A DNA stretch of 5,261 nucleotides from Clostridiaceae bacterium (GTDB taxonomy: Bacteria > Bacillota > Clostridia > Oscillospirales > Acutalibacteraceae). The stretch spans positions 1-5,261 of the forward strand of contig CAJGBX010000089.1 in assembly GCA_904501685.1 (NCBI GenBank). The letters run 5' to 3'. The notes beneath the pieces are model-generated. The model saw only the letters and a program-made list of their open reading frames with translations. It made no database searches and was not told the DNA's origin. Below are positions 1 to 5,261 of this stretch, piece after piece. Each line of letters begins with the position of its first letter. The stretch's first letter is position 1. Both the position numbers and the translations under genes were made by a program.

Positions 1-387
1 ACAAGTTCCTAAAGCCGACGAAACCGAGGTACTGCTATGCCCGGTAATAAAGCTATCGTGAAGGCTTTCTTCAGGCTTCATAAATCCCGAAATGCCGTCT
101 TCCTTACGCAATGTGCAGAACTGCTCATATCTGCCAGTAAGCAATTTATGCGGATAGCACTGATGACCGACATCAAAAACAATTGTATCCTCACGAGAAT
201 TGAAGCACCTATGCAAAGCGACAGTTAATTCAACTGCACCCAGGTTTGAGGCTAAATGTCCGCCGTTTTGAGAAACCGTATTAATAATACAGTCTCTCAT
301 CTCATCACAGAGAACCTTTAGCTCATCATTATTCAGTTTTCTTACATCTTCAGGTGACTTCACTTGATTAAGAAAACGGTAATTCAT
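1..387 (-). CDS. dxs: 1-deoxy-D-xylulose-5-phosphate synthase, N-terminal part (cut by window edge)
   Basis: Cytoplasmic thiamine-diphosphate enzyme that condenses pyruvate with glyceraldehyde 3-phosphate to make DXP, the first step of the MEP isoprenoid pathway. Only the first 129 codons of a family of about 620 residues are present; the frame is open to the left edge. Visible motifs are GGHLASNLGAVELTVALH (residues 42-59, with the conserved active-site His at 44), DVGHQCYPHKLLTGR (72-86), RKEDGISGFMKPEES (94-108) and TGHSSTS (115-121), all typical of Dxs. The thiamine-binding GDG motif should lie just beyond the edge. The start is ATG at 387, with AAAAGGA at 396-402 eight bases upstream. 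It lies 20 bases after ispA, so two isoprenoid genes are adjacent at the end of the operon. Identification is secure; completeness of the rest cannot be judged. Confidence 0.96.
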   Translation of the reverse strand, partial: MNYRFLNQVKSPEDVRKLNNDELKVLCDEMRDCIINTVSQNGGHLASNLGAVELTVALHRCFNSREDTIVFDVGHQCYPHKLLTGRYEQFCTLRKEDGISGFMKPEESLHDSFITGHSSTSVSSALGTC

Positions 388-407
388 TATAAACGTCCTT
401 TTAATGT

Positions 408-1271
408 TTAATTTTGTCTCAAAACCATACTTTTAGCAAAGCTTATAAGATTATCGGAATTATCAAAATCGGCTAAAAGCTCAATAGCCTCATTTGTAAG
501 ATTTTCAACATCAGCCTGAGCCTGTTCAATTCCAACAATAGAAACATAGGTAGACTTATTAGACTCACTATCACTGCCAATCGGCTTACCTAAGGTCTTT
601 TCATCACCTATTATATCAAGAATATCATCTCTTATTTGAAAAGCAAGACCTATTTTTTCAGCTATAATACCGGCTTTTTCTATCTTTACATCATCAGCAC
701 CTGCTAAAATACATCCTATTGTTGCAGCCGCCTTCAGTAATGCACCGGTTTTTAAACGGTAAAGCTCTAAAACAACCTCTAAAGGTGCTTTATCATTTTC
801 ATACTTTAAATCAATAACCTGACCGCCAATCATACCGTTAACACCTGCTAAATCAGAAAGCTGAGCCAATGCTCTGACAATTCTGTCAGTAGGGATATTG
901 TCGGATTTTGCCGCCAATGAAAAACTTTCAGTCAGTAAAGCGTCACCTGCAAGTAATGCAGTTGATTCGCCGAAAGCTTTATGGCAAGAAGGCTTACCTC
1001 TACGCATATCGTCATTATCCATACATGGCAAATCGTCGTGTATCAACGAATAGGTATGTATCATCTCCAAGGCAACTGCAAAATTCAATGCATACTCAGG
1101 GTTTCCGCCTGAAACACGCATAAATTCAATGAGTAATTTTGGTCGAATACGCTTACCGCCGGCAGATGCACTGTAATTCATAGCCTCAAGAAGAATATCA
1201 TATTCTGCACCCTTTAAGGTTAATACTTCCTTCAATTTCTCTTCAATTAATTCTGAGTAACAATCTAACAT
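408..1271 (-). CDS. ispA: Farnesyl diphosphate synthase (polyprenyl synthetase family)
   Basis: Cytoplasmic all-alpha prenyltransferase that adds isopentenyl diphosphate units to allylic diphosphates; the product is most likely C15 farnesyl diphosphate, precursor of undecaprenyl and quinone chains. At 287 residues it has the normal length. Seen in order: GGKRIRPKL (38-46), the first Asp-rich motif DDLPCMD (79-85), MRRGKPSCHKAFGE (89-102), GMIGGQVIDL (146-155), KTGALLKAA (174-182), the second Asp-rich motif DDILD (215-219) and NKSTY (238-242). The two-residue insertion in the first motif and Tyr74 five residues before it match bacterial type II FPP synthases, supporting C15; geranylgeranyl product cannot be excluded from sequence alone. 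The ATG is six bases past the xseB stop, with GGAAAG at 1281-1286 inside the xseB end, suggesting coupling. dxs, of the same pathway, follows. Confidence 0.95.
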   Translation of the reverse strand: MLDCYSELIEEKLKEVLTLKGAEYDILLEAMNYSASAGGKRIRPKLLIEFMRVSGGNPEYALNFAVALEMIHTYSLIHDDLPCMDNDDMRRGKPSCHKAFGESTALLAGDALLTESFSLAAKSDNIPTDRIVRALAQLSDLAGVNGMIGGQVIDLKYENDKAPLEVVLELYRLKTGALLKAAATIGCILAGADDVKIEKAGIIAEKIGLAFQIRDDILDIIGDEKTLGKPIGSDSESNKSTYVSIVGIEQAQADVENLTNEAIELLADFDNSDNLISFAKSMVLRQN

Positions 1272-1277
1272 ATATAA

Positions 1278-1469
1278 TCACTTTCCGATATAATCACTTA
1301 AATTTTCGATTTTTTGACGTGCAGATTCCAGCTGCTTTTTACAGTCAGCCGAAAGTTTCACGCCATCGGTATAAAGCTTCAGTGACTCATCAAGACCGCA
1401 CTGTCCTGACTCTAATTTTTCAACAATCATTTCCAAATTTTTAAGGTTGTTTTCAAATGATTCACTCAT
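1278..1469 (-). CDS. xseB: Exodeoxyribonuclease VII small subunit
   Basis: Small accessory subunit of exonuclease VII, which degrades single-stranded DNA from both ends in repair. The 63-residue product fits the family (about 60-80 residues) and has its signature: SFENNLKNLEMIVEKLESGQ (4-23), then GLDESLKLYTDGVKL (25-39) and a charged helical tail, predicted as a helical hairpin that binds the C-terminal part of XseA. An in-frame TTG at 1505 would add 12 residues, but ATG at 1469 is preferred: it has AAAGGAG eight bases upstream (1478-1484), begins exactly at the family signature, and overlaps the xseA stop as ATGA (1466-1469). The overlap suggests coupled synthesis, fitting a complex with several small subunits per large one. 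Confidence 0.95.
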   Translation of the reverse strand: MSESFENNLKNLEMIVEKLESGQCGLDESLKLYTDGVKLSADCKKQLESARQKIENLSDYIGK

Positions 1470-2680
1470 AAATTTTGCTCCTTTAAAACAGAATTCACTG
1501 TGCAATCGGCCGAGCCATCAGATAAAATCAGCTTAAAACTGTCGCCTGATTTCAAATTATCAATTGAGGTTACAGTTTCACCGTCAAGTTCAGCGATAGA
1601 GTACCCTCGAATTAAAATTTTAGCAGGATTTAAGGCATCTAATTTAGCTGTATACTCAGCCGAAATTTTCTCAGCGTCAAAGATAATCTCATTAAATCTG
1701 CCATCAAGCCTTGACTTTAGATTATCCAACCGCAAACATAAATTATCAACTATGGTGTAAGAATTACTTAATACAGGTCGGTTGATTAAGAAATTTAATC
1801 TTTGCTCAAACGCGCTTAAATAATTACCCATAAAAGTATTAAGACGCAGATTATTACCTAAAATATAAGCCATAACCTCGGTTATGTCAGGCACTGCTAG
1901 TTCAGCAGCCGCAGAAGGTGTCGGAGCTCGCAAATCAGCTACAAAATCACAAATTGTAAAATCAGTTTCGTGACCAACAGCAGAAATTACCGGGATTTTA
2001 GAACGGCTTATGGCTCTCGCTAAGCTTTCATCGTTAAAACACCATAAATCCTCAGCCGAACCGCCGCCGCGACCGATAATTATCGTATCACAATCGGTAT
2101 ACTTATTGACACATTCAAGTGCATTAATCATTTGCTCTGCAGAACCCTCACCCTGCACCTTAACGGGACACATAACAAGTGTTGCTAACGGCCATCGGCG
2201 TCCTATAACATTAATCATATCCTGAACAGCGGCACCGGTTTCTGAAGTTATAATAGCAATTTTTTGAGGAAACTTTAAAATAGGTAGTTTTTTTTCAAGG
2301 TCAAACAAGCCTTCTTTAGCAAGTTTTTCCTTTATTTGCTCAAAAGCAACAGCAATACTTCCCGCACCGTCAGGCTGCATATCACCAATATAAAACTGAT
2401 ATGCTCCGTCACGCTCGTAAAGGCTAACCTCACCTCGGCATATAACCCTCATACCGTCAGTCGGTATAAACTTCAACCGAGAGGCATTTGATTTAAACAT
2501 AACCGCCTTTATTGAAGCACCCTCATCTTTTAAGGTTAAGTAAGCGTGTCCGCTAAAGGAGTTGATTTTAAGGTTTGAAATCTCACCAATAAGGAAAACG
2601 GATTTTAAATTCCCATCAGATTCAAGAACGGATTTTACATACCTATTCAATTGTGAAACGGTAATTATATTTCCGCTCAT
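1466..2680 (-). CDS. xseA: Exodeoxyribonuclease VII large subunit
   Basis: Catalytic subunit of exonuclease VII, acting on single-stranded DNA in the cytoplasm and yielding oligonucleotides. The 404 residues lie within the usual 400-460 range. An N-terminal OB-fold domain (about 5-100, with VFLIGEISNLKINSFSGHAY at 28-47) precedes the catalytic domain with ITSETGAAVQDMINVI (144-159), GRGGGSAEDLWCFNDE (203-218), SAVGHETDFT (233-242) and ADLRAPTPSAAAE (248-260). Asp154, Arg204, His237 and Asp240 align, by my reading, with residues reported as essential in the E. coli enzyme, so it should be active. A helical region that holds XseB follows, ending in the conserved NPAKILIRGYS (351-361). The ATG at 2680 is supported by TAAGGAG at 2687-2693, whose TAA is also the stop of the upstream gene. 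xseB follows with a 4-base overlap. Confidence 0.97.
   Translation of the reverse strand: MSGNIITVSQLNRYVKSVLESDGNLKSVFLIGEISNLKINSFSGHAYLTLKDEGASIKAVMFKSNASRLKFIPTDGMRVICRGEVSLYERDGAYQFYIGDMQPDGAGSIAVAFEQIKEKLAKEGLFDLEKKLPILKFPQKIAIITSETGAAVQDMINVIGRRWPLATLVMCPVKVQGEGSAEQMINALECVNKYTDCDTIIIGRGGGSAEDLWCFNDESLARAISRSKIPVISAVGHETDFTICDFVADLRAPTPSAAAELAVPDITEVMAYILGNNLRLNTFMGNYLSAFEQRLNFLINRPVLSNSYTIVDNLCLRLDNLKSRLDGRFNEIIFDAEKISAEYTAKLDALNPAKILIRGYSIAELDGETVTSIDNLKSGDSFKLILSDGSADCTVNSVLKEQNL
1478..1484 (-). promoter_or_regulatory. xseB ribosome binding site, deciding its start
   Basis: AAAGGAG on the minus strand lies eight bases before ATG 1469, within the last codons of xseA. It selects this ATG over the upstream in-frame TTG at 1505, which lies on the far side of the site. 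Confidence 0.85.
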
Positions 2681-2686
2681 AAAATT

Positions 2687-2693
2687 CTCCTTA
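2687..2693 (-). promoter_or_regulatory. xseA ribosome binding site containing the upstream stop codon
   Basis: The minus-strand sequence TAAGGAG contains both the TAA that ends the TsaD-like gene and a near-perfect Shine-Dalgarno sequence, six bases before the xseA ATG. It fixes the xseA start and suggests that ribosomes finishing the upstream gene can re-initiate on xseA. Confidence 0.85.
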
Positions 2694-3620
2694 AGCCTTT
2701 GATAAAATTGATGTCATAACAGCGATACCAACTGCATTATCACTAGATAACTCAGGTGATGCAAAAAATGCACCGTATTTTTCGATGATTCTCTGCCTGA
2801 TGAAAGTGTTTGACATTACACCGCCGGCAAATACAAACGGAATGTCCCCAAATTGATTTTTTAGCTCGGCCGTCATACTGTCAACGGTTTCACACAAATA
2901 CTTTATCGTAAAAAACGCAATATCCTCTTTTGAATAACCCTTATCAAAAAGCTGTTTTGCTTTATTCTCGAGTCCCGATATACTGCAATTGGCACCCATC
3001 ATCGAAGTCTTAATTTTATCCTTATATTCTCCCGAAAGTGATAGCTTGTCAAGCTGTTTTCCTGCAGGAAAATCAAGTCCTAATAGCTTTCCGATACGGT
3101 CGACCGCCTGCCCCATTTTAAGGTCAAGTGACTGTGCAACAATCCTACACTTGAAAAAGCTCTCATTATCATATTCGGTTAACAGTGCCTCGGTTGTGCC
3201 GCCGGAAATATGAAAGGATATAAACGGCTTGCCGATCAAATCGAGCTTATCCGCCGAAAAAAGTGCTGCTGCAATGTGACCTGCCTGATGTGAAAATTTA
3301 TAAAGCTTAACACCTAAAGCACTTGATATTGCCGATGCCGCTGAAACGCCTGCCAAAAAGCACGGCATATAACTGTCATCCAATGGTCTCGGTCGGTCAG
3401 AAACACCGACGGCAGAAATTTCACCCAGTTTACAAGCGTTTTCAATAATTTCGGGTAAAGCCTTTGTATGCAAAAATAATGCATCGCTCTGTCTTAAACC
3501 GATACTGCCCTTATTTACCGAAAGCAACCTGCGGGAATTTATAAATTCACCGCTGTTGTTATCGTATTCTGCTGAAGATGTAGTATAATTGCTGGTATCA
3601 ATTCCTAAATAAACACCCAT
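2691..3620 (-). CDS. TsaD/Kae1-like protein (peptidase M22 family paralogue)
   Basis: ASKHA-fold protein of the TsaD/Kae1/YgjD family, 309 residues against about 335-340 for true TsaD, which makes the t6A modification of tRNA. Seen: LGIDTSNYTTS (5-15, where TsaD has LGIETSCDET), the metal-site motif HQAGH (111-115), ISGGTTE (138-144, TsaD has SGGHT), GQAVDRIGKLLG (170-181), FPAGKQLDKLS (184-194, TsaD has YPGGP), SISGLENKAK (213-222), FAGGVMSNTFIR (264-275) and SSDNAVGIA (292-300). The two His and Asp294 that would bind metal are kept, but other active-site motifs differ, so this is probably a clostridial paralogue, with canonical tsaD elsewhere in the genome. Function is unknown; the old name O-sialoglycoprotein endopeptidase should not be taken literally. 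The ATG at 3620 shares its A with the nusB stop (TAATG) and lacks a clear ribosome binding site, implying translational coupling. An in-frame TTG at 3695 would add 25 residues unlike the family. Confidence 0.88.
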   Translation of the reverse strand: MGVYLGIDTSNYTTSSAEYDNNSGEFINSRRLLSVNKGSIGLRQSDALFLHTKALPEIIENACKLGEISAVGVSDRPRPLDDSYMPCFLAGVSAASAISSALGVKLYKFSHQAGHIAAALFSADKLDLIGKPFISFHISGGTTEALLTEYDNESFFKCRIVAQSLDLKMGQAVDRIGKLLGLDFPAGKQLDKLSLSGEYKDKIKTSMMGANCSISGLENKAKQLFDKGYSKEDIAFFTIKYLCETVDSMTAELKNQFGDIPFVFAGGVMSNTFIRQRIIEKYGAFFASPELSSDNAVGIAVMTSILSKA

Positions 3621-4021
3621 TATTTTGCGCGAACAACGGTACCTAAAATACCGTTTACAAACGAAGCATCCTCGGCAGTTGTATAAGTTTTGCAAAGTTC
3701 AACCGCTTCATCAATAGATACTGCTTCGGGAATTTCATCTAAATATTTTATTTCATAAATTGCAAGTCTTAATACTGCTAATGCAACCTTCGAAATACGG
3801 GAAATTGTCCAGCCTGAAGATAGGTTATCAGAAATAATGGCGTCAATTTCCTCGATATTATCAAAAGCTCCGGTAAACACCTTAACAATATAGCCGTCAT
3901 CATCCTCAAAAAAATCACGGCAATCACGAGCAGCTTCCAATATATCATTAACTTCATAACCGTTAATACTCTTTTCAAAAATCAGTATAAACGCCTGATT
4001 TCTGGCTTCTTTTCTTGTCAT
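3620..4021 (-). CDS. nusB: Transcription antitermination factor NusB
   Basis: Small helical RNA-binding protein that, with NusE (ribosomal protein S10), binds boxA RNA and joins the antitermination complex on rRNA operons. The 133 residues match the family length. The N-terminal TRKEARNQAFILIFE (2-16) is the usual basic first helix. The C-terminal half is the most conserved: SRISKVALAVLRLAIYEIKY, then DEIPEAVSIDEAVELCKTY and ASFVNGILGTVV. The start is ATG at 4021, with GAGGTG at 4028-4033 six bases upstream. A TTG at 4048 would add nine residues, but then GAGGTG would lie inside the gene. It is the first gene of the operon, 53 bases past the predicted -10 box. In many clostridia an Asp23 gene precedes nusB; here a divergent DivIVA-like gene does. 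Confidence 0.95.
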   Translation of the reverse strand: MTRKEARNQAFILIFEKSINGYEVNDILEAARDCRDFFEDDDGYIVKVFTGAFDNIEEIDAIISDNLSSGWTISRISKVALAVLRLAIYEIKYLDEIPEAVSIDEAVELCKTYTTAEDASFVNGILGTVVRAK

Positions 4022-4073
4022 ATATGGCACCTCATTTAATTTATACAAAAAGTTGCATTTTTATTCATAATAT

Positions 4074-4102
4074 ATAATACACCAAACCACCTCTGAATTC
4101 AA
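4074..4102 (-). promoter_or_regulatory. Predicted sigma-A promoter of the nusB operon
   Basis: On the minus strand, TTGAAT (4097-4102) and TATTAT (4074-4079) are separated by 17 bases, matching four and five of six consensus positions. Transcription would start near 4067, giving a leader of about 45 bases before the nusB ATG. No operator or riboswitch is evident. The region is AT-rich, so chance matches are possible, but position, spacing and direction all fit. Confidence 0.65.
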
Positions 4103-4148
4103 GTGATTTTTACTATTTTTTGATGATTTCATATATATAAATTTAGTG

Positions 4149-4177
4149 TTGCAAAATAATTAAATTGCAGTTATAAT
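4149..4177 (+). promoter_or_regulatory. Predicted sigma-A promoter of the DivIVA-like gene
   Basis: TTGCAA (4149-4154) and a perfect TATAAT (4172-4177) are separated by 17 bases. Transcription would begin near 4184, giving a leader of about 25 bases to the ATG at 4209. Its -35 box lies 46 bases from that of the nusB promoter on the other strand, so the two face away from each other and could share a regulator. Confidence 0.75.
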
Positions 4178-4208
4178 TAAGTAAATACTGAGAAATGTGG
4201 TGGATGTA

Positions 4209-4757
4209 ATGTCAAAAAAATTCAGGAACAGCTTAATTGGATTTAATAAGGATGACGTTATGGCTTTTGTTTTAAAAGCCAAGGAAACTGAAAACACATA
4301 TAAGAATAAAATTAATGAATTAAATGACAGTATTATTTCTCTCGAAAATGAAATTTCAGGACTGCAAAGTCTTTATAAACAAACTGCCGATGTTTTAGAA
4401 AAAACCGAAAAACAGTTGGATAGCTACCGCCAGCGTGAAGAAGCTTTAACACAGTTAAGTGAGTCGATCGGACGCCTTTATCTTGTTGCAAAGGCAAATG
4501 CCGAGGCAGTAACTTCGGCTGCCAATGAGGCTGCTGAGAAAAGCTTAATTACGGTAGATAAAAATATCGATCTTGCCGAAAAAACCGAAATGGAGCTACA
4601 ACAAATCGGTGATGTTTTAAATGAGAAAACACGTGAATATCTTGCAACTATTACTGATTTACAAAAACAACTCTCAGCTACCGGCGAAGCTGCATTAAAA
4701 GCAAAGAAATTCATTACAGAACGTCAGGCAGAAATTTCTGAGGCAATTATAAGATAA
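4209..4757 (+). CDS. DivIVA-like coiled-coil protein
   Basis: Hypothetical 182-residue protein related to the DivIVA/GpsB N-terminal module that binds curved or septal membrane in Gram-positive bacteria. KKFRNSLIGFNKDDVMAFVLKA (about 3-24) resembles the DivIVA opening (F..s..GYdkdeVd.Fl). It is followed by long helices rich in Glu, Lys, Gln and Leu, probably coiled coil at about 25-90 and 105-175, with an Ala-rich stretch at 93-110. No signal peptide or membrane helix is seen. It is probably not the canonical DivIVA, which usually sits beside ylm genes; a role in division or cell shape is inferred only from the N-terminus. ATG 4209 is preferred because the product then begins next to the motif and the GGTGG at 4199-4203 can act as a weak ribosome binding site; GTG at 4197 would add four residues. 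It is monocistronic, with its own promoter, divergent from nusB. Confidence 0.78.
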   Translation: MSKKFRNSLIGFNKDDVMAFVLKAKETENTYKNKINELNDSIISLENEISGLQSLYKQTADVLEKTEKQLDSYRQREEALTQLSESIGRLYLVAKANAEAVTSAANEAAEKSLITVDKNIDLAEKTEMELQQIGDVLNEKTREYLATITDLQKQLSATGEAALKAKKFITERQAEISEAIIR

Positions 4758-4890
4758 TAATACATTTCACTTAAATACCGCAAAATACCAATTAGCAAAT
4801 TAAATTCAATTTCGGTAATAAGGTTTACCTTAAATAATTATATTTTTAAAATAATATATTAATATTTACATGCATCCGTGAGAAAAAATT
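4758..4890. other. AT-rich intergenic spacer without a recognisable gene
   Basis: Between the DivIVA-like stop and the tRNA promoter I see no coding frame with family features, no RNA gene and no repeat. A weak five-pair hairpin (GGTAA 4814-4818 with TTACC 4825-4829) followed by an AT-rich, interrupted T run at 4842-4856 might help end transcription of the DivIVA-like gene, but it is not a convincing terminator. Confidence 0.6.
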
Positions 4891-4891
4891 G

Positions 4892-4920
4892 TTGACTTTT
4901 TTGAGAATTACACTTATAAT
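4892..4920 (+). promoter_or_regulatory. Strong predicted sigma-A promoter of the tRNA-Ser transcript
   Basis: TTGACT (4892-4897) and a perfect TATAAT (4915-4920) are exactly 17 bases apart, the best promoter match in the window. Transcription would start near 4927, about 15 bases before the half-tRNA at 4942, the layout expected for a tRNA gene. No comparable promoter is seen just before the complete tRNA at 5125, so this one probably serves it through a precursor of about 330 bases. An inverted repeat, GTTGACTT (4891-4898) and AAGTCAAC (4925-4932), brackets the promoter. Confidence 0.85.
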
Positions 4921-4941
4921 ACATAAGTCAACAAAATATTT

Positions 4942-4981
4942 GGAGCGATATCGAAGTGGTCATAACGGCCCTGACTCGAAA
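4942..4981 (+). pseudogene. Truncated tRNA-Ser: 5' half ending at the anticodon loop
   Basis: This 40-base segment has the 5' acceptor strand GGAGCGA, the TA linker, a complete D-arm, the 5' anticodon strand CCTGA and the loop CTCGAAA with anticodon CGA (serine). It matches 31 of 40 positions of the intact tRNA-Ser start (5125-5164) without gaps. After the loop the expected TCAGG is absent (CTGAG follows), and no variable arm, T-arm or matching TCGCTCC acceptor strand is found downstream. The nine differences fall mostly in acceptor and anticodon stems, as between two distinct serine tRNAs, rather than as random decay. It is therefore probably the remnant of a second serine tRNA gene. It still sits directly behind a strong promoter, so it should be transcribed; whether that RNA has any role is unknown. 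Confidence 0.8.
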
Positions 4982-5024
4982 CTGAGACATCTATTACGCG
5001 CGGCTATTTCACAAGTCCGCATAA

Positions 5025-5101
5025 ACACTGAGGTTTTTGCACTTTACCGTGCATTTTCAAAAATCCCCGTCTTGCAGTTTTCCTGCATAGTGTTTCAGTG
5101 T
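5025..5101 (+). ncRNA. Possible structured RNA segment (three-way junction)
   Basis: Between the half-tRNA and the intact tRNA, a closed fold can be drawn by eye. The outer stem pairs ACACTGA (5025-5031) with TCAGTGT (5095-5101), extendable by two A-T pairs past a bulged G. One arm pairs TGCAC (5038-5042) with GTGCA (5049-5053), supported by T-rich/A-rich pairing outside it. The other pairs TTGCAG-side bases (5071-5077) with 5083-5090, with one bulge. It does not match any RNA family I recognise. The DNA is AT-rich and no covariation is available, so this could be chance or a decayed remnant of the broken tRNA locus. Confidence 0.3.
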
Positions 5102-5124
5102 GTTGTTTTCTTAAAATTTCATAT

Positions 5125-5218
5125 GGAGATGTATCGAAGAGGTCATAACGAGAACGACTCGAAATCGTTTTGTCGGTGATGAGCCGGCACGTGGGTTCGA
5201 ATCCCACCATCTCCGCCA
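5125..5218 (+). tRNA. tRNA-Ser(CGA)
   Basis: Complete 94-base serine tRNA reading UCG codons. The acceptor stem GGAGATG (5125-5131) pairs perfectly with CATCTCC (5208-5214), followed by discriminator G and encoded CCA (5216-5218). The anticodon stem AACGA/TCGTT (5153-5157, 5165-5169) closes loop CTCGAAA, with anticodon CGA at 5160-5162. The long variable arm typical of serine tRNA pairs GTCGG with CCGGC, and the T-arm is GTGGG-TTCGAAT-CCCAC. No stem is broken, so it should be functional. It has no good promoter of its own and is probably cut by RNase P from a transcript beginning near 4927. A terminator follows within four bases. Confidence 0.96.
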
Positions 5219-5221
5219 AGG

Positions 5222-5260
5222 CTCCTTGGAGGCTTTCGCCCCCAAGGAGTTTTTCTTTTT
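5222..5260 (+). terminator. Rho-independent terminator after tRNA-Ser
   Basis: CTCCTTGG (5222-5229) pairs with CCAAGGAG (5242-5249). After an A-C mismatch, an inner GGC/GCC stem closes the loop TTTC. A T-rich tract of 11 bases with a single C (5250-5260) follows. This is a strong intrinsic terminator that ends the tRNA transcript. Confidence 0.95.
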
Positions 5261-5261
5261 A

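Noticed and set aside
37..228. Plus-strand open frame of 63 codons
   Set aside because: It is the antisense shadow of dxs, which shows strong family motifs on the other strand.
3620..3695. Upstream TTG start giving the TsaD-like protein 25 more residues
   Set aside because: The extra residues are Cys/Arg/Tyr-rich, encoded by out-of-frame nusB sequence, and unlike the family, whose conserved LGIDTS begins four residues after the ATG at 3620.
4814..4831. Hairpin GGTAA/TTACC, or AAGGT/ACCTT, after the DivIVA-like gene as a terminator
   Set aside because: Stems have only five pairs, mostly A-T or with a two-base loop, and no T run follows directly.
4889..5179. Plus-strand open frame of 96 codons across the tRNA region
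   Set aside because: It runs over the promoter, the half-tRNA and most of the tRNA; its repeated RYRSGHNGPDSK and MYRRGHNENDSK segments are just the two tRNA copies translated.
4942..5218. A tRNA interrupted by a group I or other intron at the anticodon loop
   Set aside because: The first half (GGAGCGA, CCTGA) does not pair with the 3' half of the second copy (CATCTCC, TCGTT), the second copy is complete by itself, and the spacer is too short and lacks group I core motifs.
5004..5219. Minus-strand open frame of 71 codons beginning MAEMVGFEPT
   Set aside because: It is the antisense of the tRNA-Ser; proteins with MVGFEPT and similar are a well-known artefact of translating across tRNA genes. 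No ribosome binding site supports it.

Overview
The window looks like chromosome from a low-GC Gram-positive bacterium of the class Clostridia. A Ruminococcaceae/Oscillospiraceae-type gut anaerobe is my best guess. The grounds are the AT-rich DNA, AAGGAG-type ribosome binding sites, sigma-A-like promoters and the gene order nusB, TsaD-like, xseA, xseB, ispA, dxs, which is familiar from clostridial genomes. This is recognition from memory, not a database search.

Positions 1-4021, minus strand, hold one tightly packed operon. Read in its own direction it is nusB (transcription antitermination), a TsaD/Kae1-like ASKHA-fold protein, xseA and xseB (both subunits of exonuclease VII), ispA (farnesyl diphosphate synthase) and the first 129 codons of dxs (first enzyme of the MEP isoprenoid pathway), cut by the left edge. 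Genes are separated by 20 bases or fewer or overlap (TAATG, ATGA), several ribosome binding sites lie in the end of the preceding gene, and I see no terminator, so one transcript with translational coupling is likely. A good promoter (TTGAAT, 17 bp, TATTAT) lies upstream of nusB.

Positions 4022-4208 are a divergent intergenic region with back-to-back promoters. The plus-strand promoter (TTGCAA, 17 bp, TATAAT) drives a 182-residue DivIVA-like coiled-coil protein at 4209-4757.

Positions 4758-5261 contain no credible protein gene. They hold an AT-rich spacer, a near-consensus promoter (TTGACT, 17 bp, TATAAT), a 40-base 5' half of a tRNA-Ser ending exactly at the anticodon loop, about 140 bases that can fold into a three-way junction, then a complete tRNA-Ser(CGA) and a strong intrinsic terminator. 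The only good promoter sits in front of the broken tRNA copy, so the intact tRNA appears to be transcribed through the half-tRNA and the structured spacer. This is the most unusual part of the window.
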